Positions 11,240 to 20,945 of a stretch of DNA of 64,000 bases are shown piece by piece. This DNA is from Crambe crambe (Eukaryota > Porifera > Demospongiae > Poecilosclerida > Crambeidae). The position numbers were made by a program, and so were the translations under genes. How positions within the stretch are numbered: position 1 is the first letter of the stretch; every line of letters starts with the position of its first letter. The stretch covers positions 2,231,001 to 2,295,000 of the forward strand of contig OZ004584.1 in NCBI GenBank assembly GCA_963924555.1. The letters run 5' to 3'. The notes under the pieces are model-generated. The model searched no databases. It saw only the letters and a program-made list of their open reading frames with translations, and was not told where the DNA came from.

Positions 11240-12138
11240 CTAATTAGTCTTTCTGATTTTTTGTGCAATTGTTTGATCTGTGAATTCAATAGCTTCTGCT
11301 AGGCTTTCCCATGTTGGAGGAGGATTGACTCTCTTCAACCATTCAGCTAGCATTTCCCGTAAACAATCTGTTGGTGAGTTGTCACAGTCATACTTGATAT
11401 TCTTCAGTGAGTTATGCTCGATGCCCAGGAGAACACCTATATTCTACCAGTCATGAGCTATGGGGATGAGTATTTTGAATGAATCCTTCAGTGTTGGCAT
11501 TTCAGAGTAATCTCTACTTTTTTCAGACTCAGTTAGATGCCTCTCCTTCAGTAAATCTTGTAGTATTTGTTCATATCGATCGTATCTTTCTTCGAATTCG
11601 GATCTTGTAATAAAGTCAGGCATTATGTTTGTGTTTCCACTTGTAGATTCTCTCATGGATAGAATTCGTTTTCTAGACACTGTACAGGGAAAAGGACCCT
11701 TGCTGGATGAATAATCAATGGCACCATATTCGATGAGCAATTCTGATATTCTTTCATGTTTGCTTAGTTTGAGAGCTGTCATGCCATTACTTGTTATTGT
11801 GTTAACATCAGCTCCATATCTCATCAGGAGTTCTACTATCTCCATGTGTCCATTATAAACACCCATCATCAGAGCTGTCATTCCAAATATGTTCTGAAGG
11901 CTGACATCTGCTCCATGTTCAAGTAGAATGCTAGCAACCTCCTTCTTGCCAGTAAAGCAGCTCAACATCATAGGTGATGTTCCATTGACATCCTGAGCCC
12001 CTCGTTCCAGCAGTGAAATGATCACACTTAAGTGGCCATCTGGAACAGCCATCATATACTCCAGTAACAGTTCAATGAGTCTAATATGCTCTTCACTGGA
12101 GGCAATACTAAGTGCAAACGATCCTGAAGTGTCCTGGT
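11240..12138 (-). pseudogene. Ank0: 5'-truncated Ank-Death copy with a nonsense codon in the Death domain
   Basis: A partial copy of the neighbouring Ank-Death genes. Homology begins abruptly at about 12138, inside the motif QDTSGSFAL, where the coding sequence runs into minisatellite DNA. The copy then keeps the C-terminal ankyrin repeats and the PDFITRSEFEERYDRYEQI linker in an open frame. At 11444-11446 a CAG codon of the other copies has become TAG, just after LIPIAHDW. The same frame then continues for 67 more codons of intact Death domain (through TWESLAEAIEF) to the ancestral stop at 11240-11242. Several ankyrin segments are missing by in-frame deletion: after LLLEY, INIQ in GAQDVNG, and part of LSKHERIS. 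An ATG at 12160 opens a 238-residue frame, but its first residues come from the minisatellite. Probably a pseudogene; a short ankyrin-only protein is possible. Confidence 0.8.
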
Positions 12139-12640
12139 GGTCCTCTACAAGGTGTCCCAATTAGAGGTGCCCTTTACAGAGTGTCCCGATTAGAGGTGTC
12201 CTCTACAAGGTGTCCCGATTAGAGGTGTCCTCTACAAGGTGTCCCGATTAGAGGTGTCCTCTACGAGGTGTCCCGATTAGAGGTGTCCTCTACAAGGTGT
12301 CCCGATTAGAGGTGTCCTCTACGAGGTGTCCCGATTAGAGGTGTCCTCTACGAGGTGTCCCGGTTAGAGATGTCCTCTACAAGGTGTCCCGATTAGAGGT
12401 GTCCTCTACAAGGTGTCCCGATTAGAGGTGTCCTTTACAAGGTGTCCCAATTAGAGGTATCCTTATACTATAGGTAGAATGGGTGAATCGATAATAGTAA
12501 TGGGACAGAATAAAGTATCCTGATTAGAGAGTTGTCCTTGATAAAGTGTCCTGTGTCTTTATAATAATTGTGTCCTGATTAGAGAATATCTAACCTCTCA
12601 TGTAACAGCTGGTAATAGTGAGTAGTGTACAATTTCATCA
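12139..12640. repeat. 29-bp minisatellite between Ank0 and Ank1
   Basis: About 11 tandem units of GATTAGAGGTGTCCTCTACA + AGGTGTCCC (12139-12462). A diverged stretch follows (GGGTGAATCGATAATAGTAA, GTGTCCTGTGTCTTT) that is shared with the RhoGAP-containing spacers at 19600, 30480 and 36030. Its presence here marks the remnant of a duplication-unit spacer. Confidence 0.85.
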
Positions 12641-12721
12641 AGATGTACTATTATATATGTCCCCAGATACGTACATACAATAAATAATATTATAGCTCGA
12701 AAGTAATGATTTGAAGTTATA

Positions 12722-15700
12722 CTAATCAGTTTTTCTGATTTTTTGTGCAATCGTTTGATCTGTGAATTCAATAGCTTCTGCTAGGCTTTCCCATGTTGGA
12801 GGAGGATTGACTCTCTTCAACCATTCATCTAGCATTTCCCGTAAACAATCTCTTGCTGAGTTATCACAGTCATACTTGATAATCTTCAGTGAGTTAGGCT
12901 CGATGCCCAAAAGAACACCTATATTCTGCCAGTCATGAGCTATGGGAATGAGCATCGCGAATGATTCCTTCAGTGTTGGCTTTTCAGATTTGGTTGATTG
13001 TTTTTCCTTTTGAATATCTTCTAGTATTTTATCAATTTTTCGATCAAATTTTTCTTCTAATCGATTTAATCTTCTTTCGACTCTTGTAATAAAGTCAGGC
13101 ATTAAATTTGTATTTCCACTTACAAAATCTCTTGTGGATAGAACTCGCTTTCTAGGCACTGTATAGGGAAAAGGATTCTGCCAGTCATGAGCAATGGGAA
13201 TGAGTGGATGGAATGAATCCTTCAGTGTCAGCTTTTCAGAGTAATCTCTACTTCTTTCAGGCTCAGTTGGTTGCCTTTCCTTTAGTAAATCTTGTAGTAT
13301 TCGTTCATGTCGATTTAATCTTCCCTCAAATCTTGTGATAAAGTCAGGCATTATGCTTGTACTGTTCACACTTGCACAATCTCTTGTGGATAGAACCTGT
13401 TTTCTAGATACTGTACAGGGAGAAGGACCCTTGCTGGATGAATAATCAATGGCACCACATTCGATAAGGAATTCTGATATTCTTCCATGGTCATTATCTT
13501 TGCTTAGTTTGAGAGCTGTCATGCCATTGCTTGTCATTGTGTTTACATCAGCTCCATATCTCATCAGGAGTTCTACTATCTCCATGTGTCCATTATAAAC
13601 ACCCATCATCAGAGCTGTCATTCCAAACGTGTTCTGAAGGTTGACATCTGCTCCATGCTCGAGTAAAATACTGGCAACCTCCTTCTTGCCAGTAAAGCAG
13701 CTCAACATCAAAGCTGATGTGCCGTTGACATCCTGTATGTTAATCTGAGCCCCTCGTTCCAGCAGTGAAATGATCACACTTAAATGGCCATCTGCAGCAG
13801 CCATCATTAACGAAGTCCATCCTTTCGCATCTTGTAAATTGATCCTTGCTCCATAGCGCAGGAGCAGTTGACATATTTTGCCTTCACTGTCTTGTAAATC
13901 CACATGAGCTCTATGCTCCAGTAACAGTTCAATAAGTTTAATATTTTCTTCACTGGAGGCAATTCTAAGTGCAAACGATCCTGAAGTGTCCTGATGATTG
14001 ATGTCCAGTCCATTTTTTATTAATGTTGAAAGAATGTTCTTATAATTCAACCAGTTCACTTGATGTATCAGGTCTGTAATGTCTCTTGTTTCCTTTGAAG
14101 AAGCTGAAAGTAAAGTACCTTTACTAATAATAGTGATCAGGTATTTCCAATAGGTGGACCCACTGTCATCTGTTCTGTAGAGATCATCCACTTCCATTCC
14201 AAGTTGAAGGAGAAGCTCAACCATTTCTATCACACCAAATACACAGGCCAAATACAAGATGCTGGGCTTGGTGTGTTTTACACGTTCTAAAAGGTCAGCA
14301 TCATGAGCAAAAAGTAATCGAATAATCATATTATATCCTTCCCAAATGTGATTTGTACCAGTAGAAGCTGAACTCTTAAGAGTACTTACATCGATTCTTC
14401 TTTCATCTCTTGCTTTTGCTTGTAATAATATGATACTTCTCAGCAAGTAGAATAGATTTTGAACTTTAGCTCCACCTTCTAAGAGTAAGGATACTATTTC
14501 AACATTGCCACAAATCACTGCTTTGTCCAATGCACTCCCTTTTATATTGTGTTGGAGGTTAGGTGGCAGCAGTTCAGTCTGATGAGGCAGTTGATGCAGG
14601 GATTGATAATCTGTGAAGTTACTGATGTTAACTCGTGCTCCTGCTTTAAGAAGTAATTTCACTAATTCAGTATGTCCATGTAAACTTGCAAGCATCAAAG
14701 CGGTTTCTCCAAAATCATTGCATTGATCAATTTCAGATTCCAATATGTAAAAGTTTGTTTTTAAAATTTGATCCACAACTTCCCAATTATTGATGATACA
14801 TGCTAACATGAGAGCAGACCATCCACCTACGCTTTTTTTGGTTATATCAGCATCATACTTCAAAAGTAAGGACACTGTACTCATATTGTTACACATGATA
14901 GAAAGCATTAATGCTGTAAAACCCCTTTTATCTTGTAAATTGATATCTGCACCATGTTGAATAAGGAGCTGAATAATATTTATATGCTTGGCATGGGGAA
15001 CATCATGTGCCATAATTCCAGCACTTGTAGCTTTGGTGTTCAGTTTTTTCAATTCAGCATCCAAAAAAATTATACTTGCTAACATCAGGGATGTCAACCC
15101 ATTGATATCTTGCATGTTAACATGTGCACCATTTTGAAGCAGTAGAGCAACTGTTTCGGTGTGTCCATTCTGACTTGCAATCATTAAAGAAGAAAATCCA
15201 TCCTTCTCTTGCATATTAACGTGTGCACCATTTTGAAGCAGTAGAGCAACTGTTTCAGTATGTCCATTCTGACTTGCAATCATTAAAGAAGAAACTCCAT
15301 AGTTCTTTTGCATATTAACGTGTGCACCATTTTGAAGCAGTAGAGCAACTGTTTTGGCATGTCCATTCTGACTTGCAATCATTAATGAAGAAACTCCATT
15401 GTTCTTTTGCATATTAACGTGTGCACCATTTTGAAGCAGTAGAGCAACTATTTCGGTGTGTCCATTTTGACTTGCTATCATTAAAGAAAAAGATCCATTT
15501 TTATTTTGAATATTAACGTGTGCACTATTTTGAAGCAGTAGAGCAACTGTTTCGGTGTGTCCATTATGACTTGCAATCATTAAAGAAGAAACTCCATAGT
15601 TCTCTTGCATATTAACGTGTGCACCATTTTGAAGCAGTAGAGCAACTGTTTTGGTGTGTCCATTCTGACTTGCAATCATTAAAGAAGAAGATCCATTGTT

Positions 15701-17977
15701 CTCTTGCATATTAATGTGTACACCATTTTGAAGCAGCAGAGAAACTGTTTCGGTGTGTCCATTCTGACTGGCAATCATTAAAGAAGAAAATCCATTGTTC
15801 TCTTGCATATTAACGTGTGCACCATTTTGAAGCAGTAGAGCAACTGTTTCGCTGTGTCCATTCTTACTGGCAATTATTAAAGAAGAAAATCCATTGTTCT
15901 CTTGCATATTAACGTGTGCACCATTTTGAAGCAGTAGAGCAACTGTTTCGCTGTGTCCATTCTTACTGGCAATTATTAAAGAAGAAAATCCATTGTTCTC
16001 TTGCATATTAACGTGTGCACCATTTTGAAGCAGTAGAGCAACTGTTTCGGTGTGTCCATTATGACTTGCAATCATTAAAGAAGAAACTCCATTGTTTTTT
16101 TGCATATTAACGTGTGCACCATTTAGAAGCAGTAGAGCAACTGTTTTGGTGTGTCCATTATGACTTGCAATCATTAAAGAAGAAACTCCATAGTTCTTTT
16201 GCATATTAATGTGTGCACCATTTTGAAGCAGTAGAGCAACTGTTTTGGTGTGTCCATTCTGACTGGCAATTATTAAAGAAGAAAATCCATTGTTGTCTTG
16301 CATATCAACGTGTGCACCATTTTTAAGCAGTAGAGCAACTGTTTCAGTGTGTCCATTCTGACTTGCAATTATTAAAGAAGAAACTCCATTGTTCTCTTGC
16401 ATATCAACGTGTGCACCATTCTTAAGCAGTAGAGCAACTGTTTCGGTGTGTCCATGCTGACTTGTAATAATTAAAGAAGAAGATCCATTGTTCTCTTGCA
16501 TATTAACATGTGCACCATTTTGAAGCAGTAGAGCAACTGTTTCAGTATGTCCATTTTGACTGGCAATCATTAAAGAAGAAATTCCATAGTTCTCTTGCAT
16601 ATCAACGTGTGCACCATTCTGAAGCAGTAGAGCAACTGTTTCGGTGTGTCCATTATGACTTGCAATCATTAAAGAAGAAAATCCATAGTTCGCTTGCATA
16701 TTAACGTGTGCACCATTTTGAAGCAGTAGAGCAACTGTTTCAGTATGTCCATTCTGACTTGCAACCATTAAAGAAGAAACTCCATTGTTTCTTTGCATAT
16801 TAACGTGTGCACCATTTAGAAGCAGTAGAGCAACTGTTTTGGTGTGTCCATTATGACTTACAATCATTAAAGAAGAAATTCCATTGTTCTTTTGCATATT
16901 AACGTGTGCACCATTTTGAAGCAGTAGAGCAACTGTTTCGGTGTGTCCATTATGACTTGCAATCATTAAAGAAGAAACTCCATCCTTCTCTTGCATGTTA
17001 ACGTGTGCACCATTTTGAAGCAGTAGAGCAACTGTTTCAGTGTGTCCATTTAGACTTGCAATCATTAAAGAAGAATGTCCATTGTTCTCTTGAATATTAA
17101 TGCATGCACAATTTTGAAGCAGTAGAGCAACTGTTTCGGTGTGTCCATTCTGACTTGCAATCATCAAAGAAGAAAATCCATCGTTCTTTTGCATATCAAG
17201 ATGTGCACCATTTTGAAGCAGTAGAGCAACTGTTTCAGTGTGTCCATCATGACTTGCAATCATTAAAGAAGAAAATCCATAGTTCGCTTGCATATTAACG
17301 TGTGCACCATTTTGAAGCAGTAGAGCAACTGTTTCGCTGTGTCCATTCTTACTGGCAACCATTAAAGAAGAAAATCCATTGTTCTCTTGCATATCAACGT
17401 GTGCACCATTTTTAAGCAGTAGAGCAACTGCTTCGGTGTGTCCATTCAGACTTGCAATCATTAAAGAAGAAATTCCATTGTTCTCTTGCATATTAACTTG
17501 TGCACCATTTTGAAGCAGTAGAGCAACTGTTTCAGTGTGTCCATTCTGACTTGCAGTCATTAATGAAAAAAATCCATTGTTATCTTGCATATTAACTTGT
17601 GCACAATTTAAAATTAGTTGTTTAATTATTTCTGTATGCCCATAGAAACTTCCCATAATTAATGGAGATACTCCTCTATTGTTTCTTAAGTTTACTAGAT
17701 GCTTTGGATTTTGGACAACATTGAGTATAAGTTGTGCCACTTCAACATACCCTTGTCTGCAAGCACACATGAGGGCATGCTGTCCTTTATTGTTCTGTAG
17801 ATCAATCTTTATTCCAGGAACTTGAAGTAGCTCTTTAATATAGTCCACATTTCCATGTAGACAAGCGACCATCAACTGTGAACACTGCTGTCCATTGACT
17901 TCCACTAAACTATTAATGTCACTGCTTTTCTCTACAGCTAGAGCAAGGAGAGACTCATCTGACCAGCTTGTGTCCAT
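12722..17977 (-). CDS. Ank1: ankyrin-array / Death-domain protein, 1751 aa
   Basis: A long single-exon frame. Start chosen at MDTSWSDESL (17977): Ank2 and Ank3 start there with an in-frame TAG two codons upstream. In this copy a 7-bp insertion removes that stop and extends the frame 31 codons to 18070, but that part is not conserved. Residues 1-131 are an N-terminal cap with three divergent ankyrin repeats. Residues 132-956 are 25 near-identical 33-aa repeats of the SSLMIASQNGHTETVALLLQ type. About 957-1560 hold divergent ankyrin repeats and non-repeat loops. A charged linker and a C-terminal Death domain (last 80 residues; LREMLDEWLKR, TWESLAEAIEF) follow. There is no signal peptide or membrane segment from MDTSW, so it is probably a cytosolic scaffold or receptor-like adaptor. 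Oddities: a 13-residue gap at DSEG-KICQ and a duplicated linker. Death folds mediate apoptotic and immune signalling in animals; the ligand is unknown. Confidence 0.85.
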   Translation of the reverse strand: MDTSWSDESLLALAVEKSSDINSLVEVNGQQCSQLMVACLHGNVDYIKELLQVPGIKIDLQNNKGQHALMCACRQGYVEVAQLILNVVQNPKHLVNLRNNRGVSPLIMGSFYGHTEIIKQLILNCAQVNMQDNNGFFSLMTASQNGHTETVALLLQNGAQVNMQENNGISSLMIASLNGHTEAVALLLKNGAHVDMQENNGFSSLMVASKNGHSETVALLLQNGAHVNMQANYGFSSLMIASHDGHTETVALLLQNGAHLDMQKNDGFSSLMIASQNGHTETVALLLQNCACINIQENNGHSSLMIASLNGHTETVALLLQNGAHVNMQEKDGVSSLMIASHNGHTETVALLLQNGAHVNMQKNNGISSLMIVSHNGHTKTVALLLLNGAHVNMQRNNGVSSLMVASQNGHTETVALLLQNGAHVNMQANYGFSSLMIASHNGHTETVALLLQNGAHVDMQENYGISSLMIASQNGHTETVALLLQNGAHVNMQENNGSSSLIITSQHGHTETVALLLKNGAHVDMQENNGVSSLIIASQNGHTETVALLLKNGAHVDMQDNNGFSSLIIASQNGHTKTVALLLQNGAHINMQKNYGVSSLMIASHNGHTKTVALLLLNGAHVNMQKNNGVSSLMIASHNGHTETVALLLQNGAHVNMQENNGFSSLIIASKNGHSETVALLLQNGAHVNMQENNGFSSLIIASKNGHSETVALLLQNGAHVNMQENNGFSSLMIASQNGHTETVSLLLQNGVHINMQENNGSSSLMIASQNGHTKTVALLLQNGAHVNMQENYGVSSLMIASHNGHTETVALLLQNSAHVNIQNKNGSFSLMIASQNGHTEIVALLLQNGAHVNMQKNNGVSSLMIASQNGHAKTVALLLQNGAHVNMQKNYGVSSLMIASQNGHTETVALLLQNGAHVNMQEKDGFSSLMIASQNGHTETVALLLQNGAHVNMQDINGLTSLMLASIIFLDAELKKLNTKATSAGIMAHDVPHAKHINIIQLLIQHGADINLQDKRGFTALMLSIMCNNMSTVSLLLKYDADITKKSVGGWSALMLACIINNWEVVDQILKTNFYILESEIDQCNDFGETALMLASLHGHTELVKLLLKAGARVNISNFTDYQSLHQLPHQTELLPPNLQHNIKGSALDKAVICGNVEIVSLLLEGGAKVQNLFYLLRSIILLQAKARDERRIDVSTLKSSASTGTNHIWEGYNMIIRLLFAHDADLLERVKHTKPSILYLACVFGVIEMVELLLQLGMEVDDLYRTDDSGSTYWKYLITIISKGTLLSASSKETRDITDLIHQVNWLNYKNILSTLIKNGLDINHQDTSGSFALRIASSEENIKLIELLLEHRAHVDLQDSEGKICQLLLRYGARINLQDAKGWTSLMMAAADGHLSVIISLLERGAQINIQDVNGTSALMLSCFTGKKEVASILLEHGADVNLQNTFGMTALMMGVYNGHMEIVELLMRYGADVNTMTSNGMTALKLSKDNDHGRISEFLIECGAIDYSSSKGPSPCTVSRKQVLSTRDCASVNSTSIMPDFITRFEGRLNRHERILQDLLKERQPTEPERSRDYSEKLTLKDSFHPLIPIAHDWQNPFPYTVPRKRVLSTRDFVSGNTNLMPDFITRVERRLNRLEEKFDRKIDKILEDIQKEKQSTKSEKPTLKESFAMLIPIAHDWQNIGVLLGIEPNSLKIIKYDCDNSARDCLREMLDEWLKRVNPPPTWESLAEAIEFTDQTIAQKIRKTD
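15110..17584 (-). repeat. Ank1 homogenised 99-bp ankyrin-repeat array (25 units)
   Basis: 25 consecutive 99-bp units, each encoding one ankyrin repeat. Framework residues G4, L8, A11, G15, H16, V20, L22-L24, G27 and N31 are almost invariant. Positions 1 (E/K/D/A/R/N), 3 (N/D/Y), 5 (F/V/I/S/H), 13 (Q/H/K/L) and 25 (Q/K/L) vary. Units 17 and 18 are identical in protein. Unit 3-4 and unit 9-10 pairs resemble each other, which suggests block duplication. Plus-strand frames across the array are shadows. Confidence 0.9.
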
Positions 17978-18070
17978 TTGTAAATAGCTAACTCTTTGCA
18001 GAATGTGTACAAAGAGCAGCCAGAAAAAGGGGTGTGGGAGTTGTGTAAAAATTGTGGGTGGCAACCCCAA

Positions 18071-18720
18071 TCATGAATATACTTCACTATAATTATTATG
18101 TACATGCATGTATGACTCCTCATGTGCTAAAGTACATTCATGTTCAACTGTGACACAGAAGTAGCCACATATTGTAAGCTTACAAACTTACATACCTAGA
18201 TTATTTATAATTTTCTTCAGTCATCAATGTAGCTGTATATCTAAAAAGAAAAAAAAGACAAGTTGGTACAAAAATAAAATGATGAATGTCTTTTAATGTT
18301 TTAATGGAACCTCCAAATAAAAGACACATTTCGAAACATCCTTTGTAGTTATCTTCTTTCAGATGTTATTTTGGTATAGAATGCTAAAATTTCACTGTTG
18401 CAGTGGTGTAAACTAGCATACTCCCTGGGATGCAGTGAGGGTGTACCCACCATTTCACTTCAGCGGAACAATACCGTGCTTCAGGATGGTATGGGGAAGA
18501 TACGTAACAAGAGAGTTATGAGGGAAACCTTTCAGGTAAGCCAATCCCTTCTAGGTGGTTAAAAAATTATCCTCATGAGTAGATACCCCACACATTCTTT
18601 TGATGGTAGGACCACTTAAATTGCATGTGGAGGATCATTCCTCATGAGTACAGATTATCTGAGATAACCCACACATTCTTTAAATGGTGTGGTGAAAGCC
18701 TTGTTTATGGTAAAATTCCA
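18071..18720. other. Ank1 5' flank, no recognised gene
   Basis: Upstream of Ank1. The segment near the start (GGGTGTGGGAGTTGTGTAAA, GGGTGGCAACCCC) is shared with the 5' flanks of Ank2 (about 26540-26580) and Ank3 (about 42110-42150), so a common upstream region was duplicated with the genes. It is the likely place for a promoter, but no TATA or initiator could be assigned. Confidence 0.4.
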
Positions 18721-18721
18721 T

Positions 18722-18780
18722 TGTAACTATAGGCCATGTTGGTGTGTGGCATCTTGTCCACACTTCCCTTCTCAATGACT
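18722..18780 (-). pseudogene. Decayed copy of the last RhoGAP exon
   Basis: The minus strand reads RVIEKGSVDKMPHTNMA before losing the frame. The intact exon at 45156-45330 reads RVIEKGSVNKMLPTNVA. The CAG acceptor context (GATGCAG) is preserved. The remaining two-thirds of the exon, including the stop, is not recognisable. Confidence 0.7.
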
Positions 18781-18910
18781 CTGCATCAATAAAAGAGCAG
18801 GATTAAAAGCTGACTTCAAGGATAAGTATCAATGTAAGGAGAAGAGGTATTGTATCATCCTTTTTGGGTGAGAGAGAGAGATTGCCAACTGTTACAAGGA
18901 GATGGACTGA

Positions 18911-18996
18911 CCTTTTATTGCATTCAGAGTGAAGTAATTGGCCGTGGGTTGACTCATGACATAATTTGCTGTACTCTCTGAGGCTGTGATGGTGCC
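18911..18996 (-). pseudogene. Decayed copy of RhoGAP exon 3
   Basis: The minus strand matches the intact exon at 45656-45761. In its frame it reads APSQPQRVQQIMS and then hits TGA where the parent has CGA (R), followed by a short deletion. A frameshifted reading of the same stretch (GTITASESTANYVM) is open but meaningless. It sits just upstream of the decayed last exon at 18722-18780, in the order of the parent gene. Confidence 0.7.
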
Positions 18997-19159
18997 CTGA
19001 AATGAAAATACTACAGTGACCTGGTATATATGTATGTACTTGTACTTTTGTTTTATTTCAAGGAAATTGTTGACCAAATCAACCCCTTCCACATAGTTAC
19101 AATTTTTCCACAATGCTACGTAATTGCCACTCACTTGCTGCATCTTTGAAAGCAACCAA

Positions 19160-19310
19160 CCAAATCAACCCCTATAGCTACATCTAATTAACTTACTGCC
19201 ACACTCACTTACTGCATCTTTGAAAGCAACCAACAAATCAACCCCTATAGTTACATCTAATTAACTTACTGCCACACTCACTTACTGCATCTTTGAAAGC
19301 AAATCAACCT
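19160..19310. repeat. Short tandem duplication
   Basis: Two to three copies of a roughly 65-bp unit containing CAACCCCTATAGCTACATCT, AATTAACTTACTGCCACACT and CACTTACTGCATCTTTGAAA. The unit derives from the intron next to the RhoGAP middle exon (compare GCCACTCACTTGCTGCGTCT at 46132). Confidence 0.6.
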
Positions 19311-19319
19311 ACATGTAAT

Positions 19320-19930
19320 TAACTGCCACACTCGCTGCATCTACGTATGAAATGTCTGTAGAGTTTGAAGGGAATACGTAAGCAACTCTCGAAGGTAGTG
19401 TTTGAGGCTACCAGAGACAATGTTGATGTCTATCCACTCAGGGAATTGCTTCATCTACAAAGATTAGAGGTGTCCTTTACTAAGTGTCCTGATTAGAGGT
19501 GTCCATTACAAAGTGTCCTGATTAGAGATGTCCTCTACAAAGTGTCCTGATTAGAGGTGTCCCTTACAAAGTGTCCTGATTAGAGGTATCCTTGTACTAT
19601 AAGTAGAATGGGTGAATCTATAATAGTAATGGGACAGAATAAAGTGTCCTTATCAGAGAGATGTCCTTGATAATGTGTCCTGTGTCTTTGTAATAATTGT
19701 TTCCTGATTGGAAAGGTATCATTAATAATAATTATGTCCTAATCAGAGAGGTGTCCTTGTATCAATAATGTGTGGATTAGAGAGATGTTGCTTCTTGTAT
19801 TTCAGCAGTGAAAAGTGTCCTAAATAGAGAAATGTCCTCATTAGAGGTGTCCTGATTAGAGAGGTGTCCTGATTAGAGTGGTGGTGTCCTGATTAGAGAG
19901 GTGTCCTGATTAGAGAACTGTCCCAATTAG
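19320..19930 (-). pseudogene. Decayed RhoGAP middle exon followed by minisatellite
   Basis: 19320-19460 matches the minus-strand RhoGAP middle exon with many changes (TTTGAAGGGAATACGTAAGC, CAACTCTCGAAGGTAGTGTT, CCACTCAGGGAATTGCTTCA on the plus strand). From 19460 to 19930 follow diverged units of the GATTAGAGGTGTCC minisatellite, as in the other spacers. Confidence 0.65.
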
Positions 19931-20797
19931 AGGTAAAAGTGCAAGGGTGTAGATAAGTTTTTTCAACTGGGGGGGCTAAATATGCATGCATGAATGTATA
20001 TTATGTGTGAAATGCAGCACTGCATTATCTAGAGGGGTCCAGTGGCATGCTCCCCCGGGAAAATTTTGAATCTCAGGTGTTCTGAGATTGCTTCTTGTGT
20101 GATATGAGGTGATTATATCACTATTAATTTACTATATAACAGTACATACCAGGGACTGATCCAGGTAGGGGCCTAAGGGACCTGGGCCCCCCCTTTTCCA
20201 TTACCATTAGCCACAGTACACTCACTGCATGGTTCAATGTAGCTGTAGATATATTTATTGTGATTTAAATGAAAGGTAAATTAAAGACATACTTTGAGCC
20301 AGAGAAAGACTACATGTAGCTAGACAAGAACAGAAGTATGAGCCAAAAATTTTCCGTGTGCACAGGGCCGGAGCTAGCTATTTTATTGTGGTATGGCTTG
20401 TGACCACATACTGTGCAAAAGTGCATCATCTTGGCCCAGAAAAAAAATTAGATTTTAGGGTGTCTCAGATTCAGTCTGGTGCAATATGGAGCATCAAATT
20501 TGTCAAAAATGATCTTAGTCTACCTTCTCTACTACTAACAAATTAATTTGCAACTGAACTTGGATAAACTATCGGTTTCATCTGTGTGAATGTGCAGCAC
20601 CATTAGGTTATTCAAAGCATCTCAGGTAAGGACACTTGAGAATGCTAGTCTCTGAGTGATACAACTTTATTATATAATCATGAGCTTTTAAAAAGGGGTG
20701 AACAATAAATAGTGCCAAAATTTAGAAATCACATTGTGCACCCATGGTTCGCCATGCTTTCTTAAATCAGCTAGGCTATAGAATTACAACTTCATTG

Positions 20798-20945
20798 TGG
20801 GTGGATGAATACCACATAACTTGCAATTAATGAAGTGTGAAATTGAAATTGCTGCAAGTTATGTGGTATTCATCCACCCACTAATTAGAGTAATGGAGTA
20901 TGAAATTGCTGCAAGTTATGTGGTATTCATCCACCCACTAATTAA
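20798..20945. repeat. Palindrome with duplicated arm
   Basis: TGGGTGGATGAATACCACAT and AACTTGCA on the left are inverted as TGCAAGTTATGTGGTATTCA + TCCACCCA, ending at 20880. The right arm, with its GAAATTGC lead-in, is then repeated directly, ending near 20938. Non-coding foldback repeat. Confidence 0.7.

Noticed and set aside
12139-12462. Resemblance of the 29-bp array to a CRISPR array (also 61920-62520)
   Set aside because: There are no unique spacers, since whole units repeat, and the setting is eukaryotic with introns and ankyrin genes.
16510-17298. Plus-strand open frames of the MHHFEAVEQLF type inside the Ank arrays (also 25709-25903)
   Set aside because: They are antisense shadows of the 99-bp ankyrin units. 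Repetition keeps the reverse frame open, and nothing else supports them.
18070-18123. Upstream ATG at 18070 as the Ank1 start
   Set aside because: The extra 31 residues exist only because of a 7-bp insertion. Ank2 and Ank3 start at MDTSW with a stop just upstream, so 17977 is preferred.
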